Shown in pieces: positions 1-12,140 of a stretch of DNA of 64,000 bases. The notes under the pieces are model-generated. The model had not been told where the DNA came from, ran no database searches, and saw only the letters and a program-made list of their open reading frames with translations. The stretch's first letter is position 1, and each line of letters starts with the position of its first letter. Made by a program: the position numbers and the translations under genes. The DNA comes from Hydrogenophaga sp. (GTDB taxonomy: Bacteria > Pseudomonadota > Gammaproteobacteria > Burkholderiales > Burkholderiaceae_C), in the NCBI GenBank assembly GCA_018333605.1, contig JAGXSV010000043.1, positions 1-64,000 of the forward strand, written 5' to 3'.

Positions 1-701
1 TTGTGGCGGCAGTGCTCGCTGTTGGCCTGCGCAAACATCATCAGCTCCACGTCGGTGGGGTTGCGCTGCAAGCCGGTGAACGCGTTCACCAGGTAGTCGA
101 TCTCGTCGTCGGCCAGGGCCAGTCCCCAGGCGGTGTTGGCTTCCGCCAGGGCCCTGCGGCCACCCGCCAGCACGTCCACATGCGCCATGGGTGCAGCGTG
201 CAGTTCGGTGAACAAGGCGCTGGCCTGGCTGCGGTCGAGCGACACGTTTTCGGTCATGCGGTCGTGCAGGCTGTCGGCCACGGCCTGCAGTTGCTCGGCA
301 CTCAGGCTGGCTTTGCCCAGCAGGCCGCTTTTGAGCTGCAGCCGGAATTCCACCAGGCGTTCCACCCGGTGCAGCGCCAGGCCGCAGTTGTGGGCAATGT
401 CGGTGGCTTTGGACGCCCAGGGCGACACGGTGCCCAGCCGCGGCATGATCAGCAGGGCCGGGGCACCGCTCTCGGTCAGTTTCTGGTGCGCTGCGGTGCA
501 AGGCTCGCCGTAGGTCAGCAGCTGTCCCAGGCGCTCCACGGTGGCGGCATCGGGCTCGGCGTCAAACGACGCCAGGTGTACAAAGCGCGCCGTCAGGCCG
601 GTGATCTTGTCGGAAATGCCCACGAGGCGGGGCAGCATTTGCTGGACTTTGAAGTCGCTGATGGCATTGCCGCCATCAAAAAAGCGCAGGTGCAGGGACA
701 C
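1..701 (-). CDS. purL: Phosphoribosylformylglycinamidine synthase, N-terminal part (cut by window edge)
   Basis: This is the beginning of PurL, the ATP- and glutamine-dependent enzyme that converts FGAR to FGAM in purine synthesis. The reverse-strand translation reads [20 protein letters not shown] at the start and reaches the family signature NSEHCRHK exactly at base 1, so roughly 233 of an expected ~1,300 residues are inside the window. It is missing from the ORF track because the frame runs off the edge and the start appears to be GTG (bases 701-699); no in-frame ATG is visible near the N-terminus. It is divergent from map, and the roughly 115-bp gap must hold both promoters. Identity is very likely; the exact start is less certain. 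Confidence 0.9.
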   Translation of the reverse strand, partial: MSLHLRFFDGGNAISDFKVQQMLPRLVGISDKITGLTARFVHLASFDAEPDAATVERLGQLLTYGEPCTAAHQKLTESGAPALLIMPRLGTVSPWASKATDIAHNCGLALHRVERLVEFRLQLKSGLLGKASLSAEQLQAVADSLHDRMTENVSLDRSQASALFTELHAAPMAHVDVLAGGRRALAEANTAWGLALADDEIDYLVNAFTGLQRNPTDVELMMFAQANSEHCRH

Positions 702-815
702 GGTGGGAGCCTGGGGTGCGTGAACCCAGAGGGTGGGTGGAAACCCGCGATTTTACCCGGGCAACCCGGCCACCCCTGCCAACCACGACCAGGCCCGGTG
801 GGATAATCCGGCGCT

Positions 816-1643
816 ATGAGCATCACCTATAAAGACGAAGCCGGCATTGCGGGCATGCGCGTGGCCGGCCGACTGGCCTCAGAGGTGCTGGACCACCTGA
901 CACCGCTGATCCAGCCCGGCATGACCACGCTGGAAATCGACCGCCTGGCGGCCGAGTACATGAAACAGCAGGGCACGCGTTCGGCCACCATCGGTTACCA
1001 GCCCAGCGGCTACCCGCCCTACCCCGGCCACCTGTGCACGTCCATCAACCAGGTGGTGTGCCACGGCATTCCCAATGAAAAGCCGCTGAAAAAAGGTGAC
1101 ATCCTGAACATCGACGTCACCGTGATCACGCCCGAAGGCTGGTACGGCGACAACAGCCGCATGTTCCTCATCGGTGGCGAAGCGGCCTGCAGCATCCAGG
1201 CCCGACGGCTGTGCCACGTCACCTTTGAAGCCATGTGGAAGGGTATTGCCATGGTCAAACCGGGCGTGCGCCTGGGCGACATTGGTCACGCCATTCAGAC
1301 CTTTGCCGAGGGCAACGGCTTTTCGGTGGTGCGTGAGTTTTGCGGCCACGGCATTGGTCAGCGCTTTCACGAAGACCCGCAGGTGTTGCACTACGGTCGT
1401 CCCGGCACGCTGGAGGAGCTGAAACCCGGCATGACCTTCACCATCGAACCCATGATCAACGCGGGTAAGCGCGACATCAAGGAAATGGGCGACGGCTGGA
1501 CCATCGTGACCAAAGACCGCTCACTCTCGGCCCAATGGGAACACACCATTCTGGTCACGCCCACGGGCTACGAGGTGCTCACACTCTCGGCTGGCAGCCC
1601 ACCGGTGCCCGCTTTTGTGAACCAGGCCCCTGCCACCGTCTGA
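816..1643 (+). CDS. map: Methionine aminopeptidase, type I
   Basis: This cytosolic metalloenzyme removes the initiator Met from new proteins, acting after peptide deformylase (def lies 3 kb downstream). The 275-residue protein has the full set of metal ligands in expected contexts: Asp100 (ILNIDVTV), Asp112 (YGDNSRMF), His178 (CGHGIG), Glu211 (FTIEPMI) and Glu242 (WEHTILV). The length fits a type I bacterial enzyme with a slightly extended C-terminus and no zinc-finger extension. The ATG at 816 gives the standard N-terminus. It is followed after 28 bp by glnD on the same strand, probably co-transcribed. Confidence 0.96.
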   Translation: MSITYKDEAGIAGMRVAGRLASEVLDHLTPLIQPGMTTLEIDRLAAEYMKQQGTRSATIGYQPSGYPPYPGHLCTSINQVVCHGIPNEKPLKKGDILNIDVTVITPEGWYGDNSRMFLIGGEAACSIQARRLCHVTFEAMWKGIAMVKPGVRLGDIGHAIQTFAEGNGFSVVREFCGHGIGQRFHEDPQVLHYGRPGTLEELKPGMTFTIEPMINAGKRDIKEMGDGWTIVTKDRSLSAQWEHTILVTPTGYEVLTLSAGSPPVPAFVNQAPATV

Positions 1644-1671
1644 CGGGGCAACCGGCCACCAGGAGAACGCC

Positions 1672-4431
1672 ATGAGCGAGCCCACGGGTGACATTGGGGC
1701 GCTTCGCCTCCAGTACCGCCACGACAAATCGGCGCTGCTGGAGCAGCTGGGCGTGCAAGGCTCGTCGTCCCGGGGCGTGCGCAGCGCCTTGCACCGCCTG
1801 GCACGCCTGACTGACCAGACCTTGCGTGAACTCTGGAAGCACGCCGGCTTCGGCCCCGACTTCAGTCTCCTGGCGGTGGGCGGTTACGGCCGCGGCGAGC
1901 TGTTTCCGTTTTCAGATGTGGACGTGCTGGTGCTGCTGCCCGACAGCAGTCACCCCGAGCAGGACGAAGCCCTCAAGTCGGGGCTGGAAGGTTTCATCGG
2001 CTCTTGCTGGGATGTGGGCCTTGAAATTGGCTCCAGCGTGCGCACCGCCGCCGATTGTTTGCAGGAAGCCGCCAAAGATGTGACGGTGCAGACCTCGCTC
2101 CTGGAATGCCGCCTGATCTGCGGCAGCAAGGCGCAGTTCAATGCCTTGGTGGGCCAGTTGAACGAGGCCATGGATCCCAAGGTCTTTTTTGTGGCCAAGA
2201 CACTGGAGATGCGCCAGCGCCACAACAAGTTTGAGAACACGCCGTATTCTCTGGAGCCGAACTGCAAAGAATCGCCAGGTGGCCTGCGCGACTTGCAAAT
2301 TATTTTGTGGGTGGCCAAGGCCGCTGGTCTGGGACGCAGCTGGGACGAACTGGCCCGCAAAGGCCTTGCCACACCGCTGGAGATTCGGCAGATCAAGGCC
2401 AACGAAGCCCTGCTCGGCCTGATCAGGGCGCGGCTGCACCTGCTGGCCAACCGCCGCGAAGACCGGCTGGTGTTTGATCTGCAGACAGCCGTGGCCGAGT
2501 CGTTCGGTTTCAAGGCCCAGGCGCCTGCTGCCATCGTCGCCCCGAGCGTCCCGGGGCCCCACGCAGCGCCCAACACGCGCAGCACCCGCCGCGCCAGTGA
2601 AGCACTGATGAAGCGCTATTACTGGGCGGCCAAGGCCGTGACCCAGCTCAACCAGATTTTGCTGCTGAACATTGAAGAGCGCCTGAGCAGTGACGACGCC
2701 GGCAGGGACCGGCGGCGCCCGATCAACGAGCGCTTTTTCGACAAGGGAGGCATGCTGGAGGTGGCGCACGACAACCTGTATGAGCAGCAGCCGCAGGCCA
2801 TATTGGAAACTTTTCTGATTTACCAGACCACGGTGGGCATCAAGGGCTTGTCGGCGCGCACCCTGCGGGCACTCTACAACGCGCGGCCGGTGATGAATGC
2901 CCAGTTTCGTGCCGACCCGGTCAACCGAGCAACGTTTCTGAGCATCCTGAAACAGCCCGATGGCATCACCCACGCCATGCGTTTGATGAACCAGACCTCG
3001 GTGCTCGGGCGCTACCTCTGGGTGTTCCGCAATATCGTCGGGCAGATGCAGCATGACCTGTTTCACGTCTACACCGTGGACCAGCACATTTTGATGGTGT
3101 TGCGCAACATGCGGCGCTTCTTCATTGCCGAGCATTCCCATGAGTATCCATTTTGTTCGCAGCTGGCCGCGGGCTGGGACAAGCCGTGGATTCTCTACAT
3201 TGCCGCGCTGTTTCACGACATCGCCAAAGGCCGTGGCGGTGACCACTCCGAGCTGGGCGCGCGCGATGTGCGCACCTTTTGCCGTCAGCACGGCATTGCC
3301 CGCGAAGACAGCCAGCTGATGGCGTTTCTGGTGTCCGAACACCTGACCATGAGCCGCATGGCGCAAAAGGAAGACCTGAGCGACCCGGACGTGATCAACG
3401 CCTTCGCCCAACGCGTGGGCAACGAGCGCTACCTGACCGCGCTTTACCTGCTCACGGTGGCCGACATTCGCGGCACCAGTCCCAAGGTATGGAACGCCTG
3501 GAAGGGCAAGCTGCTGGAGGACCTGTACCGCTACACGCTGCGCGCGCTCGGCGGGCGCGCACCTGACCCCGGCGCAGTGGTGGAAGCCCGCAAACGCGAA
3601 GCCCTGGCGCTGCTGGCGCTGCACGCCCTGCCCCACCTGGCGCACAAGGCACTGTGGGACACGCTGGACGTGAGTTACTTCATGCGCCACCAGGCGGACG
3701 AAATTGCGTGGCACACCCGGGTACTGACCAAGCAGCTGGCCCTGACCGCTGCGCAAACCAGCACACAACTGGCCACGCAACAGGCCCGCGCTGCCGCCAA
3801 GCGACCGGCCAGACCAGCCGCTGCGGCCAACGCAGCAGCGGAGTCACTGCAACACGCCATCGTGCGCGCCCGCCTTTCCCCCGAGGGCGAAGGCCTGCAG
3901 GTGCTGGTGTACGCACCCGACCAGCACGACCTGTTTGCACGCATTTGTGGCTACTTCGACACTTCGGGCTTCAGCATTCTGGATGCGCGCATTCACACCA
4001 CCCAGAACGGCCATGCGCTGGACACCTTTCAGGTGGTGGCGCCCACGCTGTCAGAACACTACCGCGAACTCATCGCCATGGTGGAAAACGACCTGACCCA
4101 GACCATTGACGAACGCGGACCGCTCCCTGCTCCCAGCAAAGGCCGCCTGTCCCGCCGGGTGAAGAACTTCCCCGTGACCCCACGCGTGGACCTGCGCCCC
4201 GATGAGAAAGCGCAACGCTGGCTGCTCAGCGTGTCGGCCAGTGACCGCGCCGGCTTGCTGTACTGCATTTCACGGGTGCTGGCGCGCAACGACATCAACG
4301 TGCAACTCGCCAAGATCACCACACTGGGTGAACGCGTGGAAGACACTTTTCTCATCAGCGGTCCACAGTTGCAGGTGAACAAACGGCAGATCGAGATCGA
4401 GACCGAACTGCTGGAGGCGCTGGCGGGCTGA
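1672..4431 (+). CDS. glnD: Bifunctional PII uridylyltransferase/uridylyl-removing enzyme
   Basis: GlnD senses glutamine and adds or removes UMP on PII proteins, controlling nitrogen assimilation; its likely substrate GlnB is encoded at 49341-49679. The 919-residue protein shows the nucleotidyltransferase motif [17 protein letters not shown] (about residues 70-86), the HD-domain signature [13 protein letters not shown] (about 514), and two C-terminal ACT domains (from about 741 and about 849) that bind glutamine. Length and order match the family. An Ala-rich linker with [15 protein letters not shown] lies between the HD and ACT parts. A good ribosome site (AGGAGA) precedes the ATG. Confidence 0.96.
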   Translation: MSEPTGDIGALRLQYRHDKSALLEQLGVQGSSSRGVRSALHRLARLTDQTLRELWKHAGFGPDFSLLAVGGYGRGELFPFSDVDVLVLLPDSSHPEQDEALKSGLEGFIGSCWDVGLEIGSSVRTAADCLQEAAKDVTVQTSLLECRLICGSKAQFNALVGQLNEAMDPKVFFVAKTLEMRQRHNKFENTPYSLEPNCKESPGGLRDLQIILWVAKAAGLGRSWDELARKGLATPLEIRQIKANEALLGLIRARLHLLANRREDRLVFDLQTAVAESFGFKAQAPAAIVAPSVPGPHAAPNTRSTRRASEALMKRYYWAAKAVTQLNQILLLNIEERLSSDDAGRDRRRPINERFFDKGGMLEVAHDNLYEQQPQAILETFLIYQTTVGIKGLSARTLRALYNARPVMNAQFRADPVNRATFLSILKQPDGITHAMRLMNQTSVLGRYLWVFRNIVGQMQHDLFHVYTVDQHILMVLRNMRRFFIAEHSHEYPFCSQLAAGWDKPWILYIAALFHDIAKGRGGDHSELGARDVRTFCRQHGIAREDSQLMAFLVSEHLTMSRMAQKEDLSDPDVINAFAQRVGNERYLTALYLLTVADIRGTSPKVWNAWKGKLLEDLYRYTLRALGGRAPDPGAVVEARKREALALLALHALPHLAHKALWDTLDVSYFMRHQADEIAWHTRVLTKQLALTAAQTSTQLATQQARAAAKRPARPAAAANAAAESLQHAIVRARLSPEGEGLQVLVYAPDQHDLFARICGYFDTSGFSILDARIHTTQNGHALDTFQVVAPTLSEHYRELIAMVENDLTQTIDERGPLPAPSKGRLSRRVKNFPVTPRVDLRPDEKAQRWLLSVSASDRAGLLYCISRVLARNDINVQLAKITTLGERVEDTFLISGPQLQVNKRQIEIETELLEALAG

Positions 4432-4475
4432 GCCCTTCCACCTTGCTGTTGATTCAGCCCGGTTTTGTCTTCACT

Positions 4476-4499
4476 CCCTCTCCCTCTTGCGGGAGAGGG
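4476..4499. repeat. Perfect 9-bp inverted repeat between glnD and def (REP-like, possible terminator)
   Basis: CCCTCTCCC and GGGAGAGGG are perfect reverse complements separated by six bases. The element sits between the convergent glnD and def genes, so its hairpin could stop transcription from both sides, although no clear T-run follows. Hairpins of this CCCTCTCCC type recur in many proteobacterial intergenic regions, which makes a REP-like repeat as likely as a dedicated terminator. Confidence 0.6.
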
Positions 4500-4526
4500 C
4501 CGGGGCGACGGGCGTCTGAGTTCTGG

Positions 4527-5063
4527 TCAGCCATCATCGCCCGCGTCCAGCCCGGGAAACAGCACCTCGGTAAAGCCAAAGCGCGTGAAGTCGCGCACCC
4601 GCATGGGGTACAGCTTGCCCCAGAGGTGGTCGCACTCATGCTGCACCACCCGGGCGTGAAAGCCCTCGGCCTCGCGGTCAATCGCCTGGCCCAACGCGTC
4701 AAACCCCTGGTAGCGGATGCGCTTGAAACGCGGCACCACGCCGCGCAGGCCGGGCACCGACAAACAACCCTCCCAGCCTTCTTCTTCGTCGCCCAGCGGC
4801 ATGATCACCGGGTTGACCAACACCGTGCGCGGCACCACCGGGGCTTCTGGGTAGCGCGAGTTGGGCGCGTCGGTGCCAAAAATCACCACCTGCAGGTCCA
4901 CCCCGATCTGCGGCGCCGCCAGTCCCGCACCGTTGGCCGCCGCCATGGTCTCCATCATGTCCGTCACCAGGCGGTGCAGCTCAAGCGTGTTGAAAGTGCC
5001 CACAGGCTGCGCCACACGCAGCAGGCGCGGGTCGCCCATTTTCAGGATGGTGTGAATAGTCAT
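4527..5063 (-). CDS. def: Peptide deformylase
   Basis: This enzyme removes the formyl group from the initiator methionine of nascent proteins at the ribosome exit. The 178-residue protein carries all three family motifs: [10 protein letters not shown] (about 46-54), EGCLS with the metal ligand Cys100, and QHECDH with His142, Glu143 and His146. The start [15 protein letters not shown] is the typical deformylase N-terminus. It is convergent with glnD. Many Comamonadaceae carry more than one def, so this may be one of two copies; that cannot be judged from this window. Confidence 0.95.
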   Translation of the reverse strand: MTIHTILKMGDPRLLRVAQPVGTFNTLELHRLVTDMMETMAAANGAGLAAPQIGVDLQVVIFGTDAPNSRYPEAPVVPRTVLVNPVIMPLGDEEEGWEGCLSVPGLRGVVPRFKRIRYQGFDALGQAIDREAEGFHARVVQHECDHLWGKLYPMRVRDFTRFGFTEVLFPGLDAGDDG

Positions 5064-5263
5064 GCTGCTTTTTCGGGAGTTATGGATTACCCCGTGGGGT
5101 GTTGGGCCGGGCCGCTATAAAGTGAGGTTTTCAACCGAGAGGAACCATTCGGGTTGCGTCGGCTGGTGGATGCTGTTGCGAGTCCGTTTTGTCCCGACTG
5201 CGCAGGCCATGGCTAGTGTCATGACCGCCGAAGATCGGCAAAAATGGCCGCAACGGCACCGCC

Positions 5264-5292
5264 AGCACCACAACAGCACCACAACAGCACCA
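5264..5292. repeat. Short tandem repeat (11-bp unit, about 2.6 copies)
   Basis: The unit AGCACCACAAC occurs twice back to back and is followed by a partial third copy. It lies in the leader region upstream of the small cytochrome gene. No function is evident. Confidence 0.5.
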
Positions 5293-5341
5293 AAGGTGCG
5301 CCGAATGGGCGATCTCGGTTTCACTGCCCGGAGAATTTTCC

Positions 5342-5713
5342 ATGCAAACACGCGTTCGCGCTCTACCCCCCGTTTCCAGCCGGCTGCGCTGGGCCGCCAC
5401 CGCCTTGCTGCTGGGCGGCTCGTTGGTGTTTTTCAGCACCGCCACACGAGCCCAGGGCGCCGAAATCTTCAAAGACGCCAACCTCGCGCTCGGTGAAAAG
5501 CTCATTGCCGAACACAAGTGCGTGGCCTGCCACGCCAGCAAAGTGGGCGGCGACGGCAGCGCCATGTACAAGCCGCTGGGCAAGATCAACACCGCCGGCC
5601 TGTTGCGCGGTATGGTGGAGATGTGCAACACCAGCATGAACCTGGGCCTGTTTCCCGAAGAGGTGAGTGATGTGGCGGCGGTGCTCAATCGAGACCATTA
5701 CAAGTTCAAATAA
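5342..5713 (+). CDS. Small exported c-type cytochrome
   Basis: A 123-residue protein with a Sec signal peptide (basic start, hydrophobic stretch WAATALLLGGSLVFF, likely cut after TRAQG) and one heme-binding motif CVACH at residues 60-64. The mature protein of about 85 residues fits a class I-like monoheme cytochrome c acting in periplasmic electron transfer. Several Met residues in the C-terminal half (GMVEMCNTSM) could supply the axial ligand; which one cannot be told by eye. It stands alone, transcribed away from def, and ends 15 bp before the ilvC scar, so its neighbourhood has been altered by a rearrangement. Redox partner unknown. Confidence 0.8.
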   Translation: MQTRVRALPPVSSRLRWAATALLLGGSLVFFSTATRAQGAEIFKDANLALGEKLIAEHKCVACHASKVGGDGSAMYKPLGKINTAGLLRGMVEMCNTSMNLGLFPEEVSDVAAVLNRDHYKFK

Positions 5714-5728
5714 CGGATTGTTTGGAGA

Positions 5729-5788
5729 CTGCGCGCGATGATGCCCTGGATCGCCATGAACAAGCTGGCAGACCAGACCCGCAACTGA
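5729..5788 (+). pseudogene. Orphan 3' end of ilvC (rearrangement scar)
   Basis: In frame this reads [19 protein letters not shown] followed by TGA. The intact IlvC encoded at 43797-44813 on the opposite strand ends [19 protein letters not shown]. The nucleotides are nearly identical, with about four differences in 60 bases. Homology starts abruptly just after the cytochrome gene, and nothing else of ilvC precedes it. In related bacteria ilvC is often directly followed by pssA, as this scar is here, so it marks where an ancestral ilvC-pssA junction was broken. Confidence 0.85.
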
Positions 5789-5972
5789 TTTCCTTGCGAG
5801 CAAAAGCACCAGCGATACCTTGAAAAGGCCCGTCACGGCCAGCAAAGGGCACTTGGGTGGCCGTTTCTACTCGTGGCGTCAGCTTGTTGCTGCCTTACAC
5901 TGGTGTTTTGTTTGTTGGGCGCAGGGCCGGTCATTGGCGCGTTCACTTGCCTCGGCTTTTTCAGAGAAATAC

Positions 5973-6782
5973 ATGCACGACGGATCCGACCCACTCATGC
6001 CTCAGAACGAAGAGATGCGCAAACGGCGCAAGGGCATCTATATGCTGCCCAACATGATCACGCTGGCAGCGCTCTTCGGGGGGTTTTACGCCATCGTGAT
6101 GGCCATGAACGGGCGCTACGACTTGGCGACCGTGGCCATCTTCGTGGCCATGGTGCTGGACAGCCTGGACGGCCGCGTGGCCCGCATGACGAACACCCAG
6201 AGTGCATTTGGTGAGCAGATGGATTCCTTGTCCGACATGGTGTCGTTTGGTGCTGCGCCCGCTCTGATTGCCTACATCTGGGCGCTGAGTGGTCTGGGAC
6301 GTTGGGGCTGGATAGCCGCTTTTGTTTACTGCGCCTGTGCGGCTTTGCGCCTGGCCCGTTTCAACGTCAACACCGGTGTCGTCGACAAGCGTTATTTTCA
6401 GGGTCTGCCGTCGCCCGCCGCCGCCGCGATGGTGGCTGGCTTTATCTGGCTGGCCACCGAATACGGGTTCAAGGGTTCTGAACTGGTGTGGCCCATGTTT
6501 GGCATCACCCTCTACGCTGGCCTGACCATGGTCACCAACGTGCCTTTTTACAGCTTCAAAGATCTCAGCCTCAAGAGGAGTGTGCCGTTCGCGTCCATTG
6601 TGCTGGTGGCTTTGGGCATTGCCGTGATCAATATCGACCCGCCCACGGTCCTGTTTGCTTTGTTCGTGCTGTACGGCTTGTCAGGCTATGCGGTGTATTT
6701 CTGGCGCAAGGCCAAGGGGCGACAAACCAGCGTGATCAGTACGTCGACCGATGAACCGGATGAGCGCGGGCTGCACGAGTGA
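5973..6782 (+). CDS. pssA: CDP-diacylglycerol-serine O-phosphatidyltransferase
   Basis: PssA makes phosphatidylserine from CDP-diacylglycerol and serine at the inner membrane, the first step towards phosphatidylethanolamine. The CDP-alcohol phosphatidyltransferase motif is complete: DGRVAR then eight residues, G, three residues, D, three residues, D (Asp66 to Asp88 in the 269-residue form). Several hydrophobic membrane spans follow. The ORF track starts at 5820, but the first 51 residues there do not resemble the family; the ATG at 5973 gives MHDGSDPLMPQ and then the conserved RRKGIYMLPNMITL. It lies downstream of the ilvC scar and is the last intact gene before the accessory block. Confidence 0.93.
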   Translation: MHDGSDPLMPQNEEMRKRRKGIYMLPNMITLAALFGGFYAIVMAMNGRYDLATVAIFVAMVLDSLDGRVARMTNTQSAFGEQMDSLSDMVSFGAAPALIAYIWALSGLGRWGWIAAFVYCACAALRLARFNVNTGVVDKRYFQGLPSPAAAAMVAGFIWLATEYGFKGSELVWPMFGITLYAGLTMVTNVPFYSFKDLSLKRSVPFASIVLVALGIAVINIDPPTVLFALFVLYGLSGYAVYFWRKAKGRQTSVISTSTDEPDERGLHE

Positions 6783-6853
6783 GCGGTGGGCCAGGCACCA
6801 ACGCTTCAAACATCGGCGCGTCTGGGGCACAACCTTGATCCGGCAAGATTTAT

Positions 6854-7170
6854 TCATGAAACGGTGCAAGCGACTTCCGGGTCACCGAAGTACTTTTTCA
6901 CCCGCTCGGGGTCGGCCTCAAGCATCGTCGCGTATTCGGTCGCATAAGCTCTGAGCTTGGCCTTCGTTCGCATGGACACCCTGGAGCCGATCGCCTGTTT
7001 GAGGTCCGCGTTTAGCCGCTCCTCTGGTCCTGTAAATTAAACTCCGGGCTGTAACGGGGCAGGCAGAGCAACTTGATCCTCTGCACATTGGCCAACGCCC
7101 GGGCCTTTACGGGCTTGCTGTGGTGAACCCTCAAGCTGTCCCATATCAAGAACACTTTATCTGCGCCTGG
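6854..7170 (-). pseudogene. IS630-type transposase remnant, C-terminal part, frameshifted
   Basis: The reverse strand reads DKVFLIWDSLRVHHSKPVKA followed by LPRYSPEFN, the typical C-terminal DDE region of IS630-family transposases. The frame is then lost and picks up again as ERLNADLKQA ... RVKKYFGDPEV, the usual tail of these proteins, ending at TGA (6854-6856). The N-terminal two thirds and any inverted repeats are absent. It marks the left edge of the accessory block just after pssA. Confidence 0.75.
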
Positions 7171-7430
7171 TCGTCGCCAATGCCGAGGGACTGCTGCGGG
7201 CCACCGCCCACCGGGTCGTTACGAAGCGGTCGAGAAGTGCACCAAGGTGGAGGCCATCCTCGCAAGTGCACGCGCTGGACGGCTCCAGGTGCAGGACGCA
7301 GCGGTGGCCAAGGCCAATGCAGCGGGACGGCGAGCCGACGACTCCGTGATCGGGAATCCGAGGCTGCGTTCGATTGGGGGTGGCCGCCGGCTTTGGCCTG
7401 CTGGCTGGCGTCCTGATCGGTCGTCGATGA
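7170..7430 (+). pseudogene. DUF883/YqjD-like protein, broken by frameshifts
   Basis: Pieces of a DUF883 (YqjD/ElaB-type, ribosome- and membrane-associated) protein can be read in successive frames: VVANAEGLLRATA, then VEAILASARAGRLQVQDAAV ... ADDSVI, then a C-terminal membrane anchor VAAGFGLLAGVLIGRR followed by a stop. At least two frameshifts separate them. The next two remnants are YqjE- and YqjK-like, the usual partners, so a small stress-linked operon once stood here. ORF 7247-7474 in the track is the middle piece, not a functional gene. Confidence 0.65.
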
Positions 7431-7655
7431 GTTCGCGCACCAAGGCCATGCCGTGCTCACCGCTGCCGTGCTGAAACCCATAGGGGACAGCGCGCGCGGC
7501 GCGGCGTTCGCGGTGCTGCTGGTTTATCTGGGCGTCGGCGCACTGACGCTGTAGCCTGCGCACACCCACCGGCGCCTTTGCGGCGAGTGCCAACGTGCTG
7601 GCGCGTGATCGGGCTGCGCTGGCGCCCGATGGAGCCAGGTCCGCTGGCGGACGCC
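7431..7655 (+). pseudogene. YqjE-like (holin-superfamily III) remnant
   Basis: After the DUF883 stop the forward strand reads VLTAAVLKPIG ... AAFAVLLVYLGVGALTL and, one frame over, LRTPTGAFAASANVLARDRAAL. Both resemble the second membrane span and C-terminal tail of YqjE-family proteins, which sit between yqjD and yqjK in related bacteria. The first half is missing and the frame is broken by a TAG at 7552. The assignment rests on position and short similarity. Confidence 0.4.
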
Positions 7656-7659
7656 CCCG

Positions 7660-7770
7660 ATGACGGAGAATTCGCAACGCGCCCTGCTGCTGCGTCGGCA
7701 GCACCTGCTGGCGGGCAGCCAGGCGCTGCCCCCTCACGAAGACACCGCAACACGCCATCAAACCCCATGA
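7660..7770 (+). pseudogene. YqjK-like remnant
   Basis: A 36-codon frame MTENSQRALLLRRQHLLAGS is like the start of YqjK-type proteins, then runs out of frame after SQAL. Its TGA overlaps the ATG of the mscS remnant. The gene would normally be about twice as long. It completes a yqjD-yqjE-yqjK order. Confidence 0.4.
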
Positions 7771-8491
7771 TCGACCATGTGCTTGCCGCCATTCCTGGTC
7801 ATGGGGACAAGCTGATTGCGACCGCGATCCTGATCGCCGTTGGCCTGGTGTTGTTCCAGCGCTGGTTGCGCTGCCTGGCACGCGGCGAGATATCGGCCGA
7901 GAAGCGCCGACTGCACCTGGCATGGGCGCGCAACCGGATCTGGGTCGTGGTGCTGCTGACCACCGTCAGGGTCTGGGCCGCGACCATCGCCGGCTTCGCG
8001 TTGTCGTTAGCGGCTGTCGCGGCCGCTCTCCTGATCGTCAGCAGGGAGCTGGTGATGTGCGTGCTCGGCCACATCTACGGCACCAGGGTGCAGCGGTTCA
8101 AGGCTGGCGATCTGATCGAGTTCCAATTCTTCCGGGGCAGCATCGTCGATGCCGACCTGTTTACCAGCACCCTGGTGGAGCAAGATGGCGCCGGTACACT
8201 CACGGGCAAGACGGTTGAATTCCCGAACGGGCTGCTGCCGACCAGGCGAATGGCGACGGGCGCGACCCGGCCTTGGCGCACTTCCGCAAGATCTCCGACG
8301 AGAGCTTCATCGCCTACCCTTCAGGGCGCAGCAAGGTCACCTGGGACATCGCCGACCCGATGCGGCCGATACTGATCGCGCGCGTCGCCTGCCCCAGCGG
8401 CGAGCACGCCCATGTCGAACAGACCGTCTTGCGCGACACCTGGCGGGCGGTCGTGCGTGCAGGTGCAACCTCACCAACACCTCGACGATGA
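7767..8491 (+). pseudogene. Small MscS-family mechanosensitive channel, frameshifted
   Basis: The first about 160 codons (MIDHVLAAIPGHGDKLIATA onward) give membrane spans, the pore-like stretch IAGFALSLAAVAAALLIVS and the beta domain ending TGKTVEFPNGLLPT, all typical of MscS channels. The frame is then lost near 8250. The C-terminal domain continues one frame over as ISDESFIAYPSG ... ILIARVACPSG ... VEQTVLRDTW, with a TGA at 8489-8491. One frameshift is enough to explain the break. The protein would have released osmolytes under hypo-osmotic shock, in keeping with the ion-handling genes downstream. Confidence 0.7.
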
Positions 8492-8510
8492 CCCCAGGAG
8501 TGACCCAACA

Positions 8511-11219
<2,709 letters not shown>

Positions 11220-11243
11220 GCACCCGGGGCGCGGCAAACCTGA

Positions 11244-12140
11244 TCAGTGCGCCAGCCCGTTGACCCAGCGCTCGATCACCGAGCGCACCTCGACCGGTCG
11301 CTCCGTCAGCGGCCAGTGCTGGCATTCGATCGTCGCGAGGGTCAGGGACGGCGCGCGTGCCAGCCGGTGGCGCATGACCGCCGGGTCGGCGAAAGTCGCC
11401 CCCCCGGACAGCAGCGCCAGCACCGGCATCGCGAGCGTCGCCGGGTCGGGCGACGCTCGGAACATTTCGGCCAGAGCCGACAGGTAGGTGGCGCTGCGCG
11501 TGCTGCGCAGATCGGCCCGCACCGAGCTGTAGCGGCGCACGAAGGCGGCCTCGGCCTCGGCCGAGCGCAGCGCCTGGCGGGCCTGTTCGTCGAGTTCGCG
11601 CAAATCCAGGGGCGTCAGACGGCGCCGCCGCAAACCCAGCGCGTTGAGTGCGCGGACCAGCAGCGCCAGCCCCCGCAGCACCGGCGCGCCGAGCGCCAGC
11701 AGCCGACGCCGACCGGTGAGCGCTTCACGGAACACCGGGTCGATCAGCACCAGCGCGCTCGCGCGGTGCGCGTGGCGGCGCGCGAAATGCAGCGCCAGCT
11801 GCGCGCCCAGGCTGTGGCCGACGAGGATCGCCTGCGCGTGGCCTTCCTGGTCCAGCAAGGCGGCCAGATCGTCGGCCCAGACCTCCATGCCGATCGGGCC
11901 ACCGGCGTCCGAGCCGCCGTGGCCGCGCAGGTCGATGCGGATCAGATCGTGCCGGTCGCGCAGCGCGCTGTACTCGACGAACTCGGACCAGCGCGTCAGG
12001 TTGCTGGCCAGCCCATGCAGAAGAACGACCGGATGGTCGCGTGTCGGGCCGGACGCGGGCATCACGCGGAACCTGATCGTCTGGCCATCGGGGCGGCGCA
12101 GTGTGCGGCTGGTCTCTGCAGGGGTCGGCAAACGTTCCAT
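11244..12140 (-). CDS. Alpha/beta-hydrolase fold protein
   Basis: A soluble hydrolase of about 298 residues with the oxyanion strand VVLLHGLASN, the nucleophile elbow GHSLG (Ser), the IDLRGHG motif and a late catalytic His in QHWPLTERP. The substrate cannot be inferred; epoxide hydrolases, esterases and C-C hydrolases share these features. The start MERLPTPAET (12140) is preferred over the track start because the extra 22 residues are unlike the family. It is divergent from mrpE, and the roughly 195-bp gap probably holds both promoters. It has no signal peptide. Confidence 0.85.
   Translation of the reverse strand: MERLPTPAETSRTLRRPDGQTIRFRVMPASGPTRDHPVVLLHGLASNLTRWSEFVEYSALRDRHDLIRIDLRGHGGSDAGGPIGMEVWADDLAALLDQEGHAQAILVGHSLGAQLALHFARRHAHRASALVLIDPVFREALTGRRRLLALGAPVLRGLALLVRALNALGLRRRRLTPLDLRELDEQARQALRSAEAEAAFVRRYSSVRADLRSTRSATYLSALAEMFRASPDPATLAMPVLALLSGGATFADPAVMRHRLARAPSLTLATIECQHWPLTERPVEVRSVIERWVNGLAH

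Noticed and set aside
3-806. 267-aa forward ORF at the window start
   Set aside because: It is antisense to purL; the reverse strand gives a clear PurL N-terminus, while this frame is low-complexity Gln/His/Gly-rich.
1912-3780. 622-aa reverse ORF inside glnD
   Set aside because: Fully antisense to a well-conserved gene and of shadow-like composition (Gln/His/Val-rich).
5264-5292. Possible CRISPR-like repeat
   Set aside because: Only two to three copies of an 11-bp unit with no spacers; no cas genes in the window.
7247-7474. 75-aa ORF as an intact small gene
   Set aside because: It is the middle frame of a frameshifted DUF883 gene; both ends continue in other frames.
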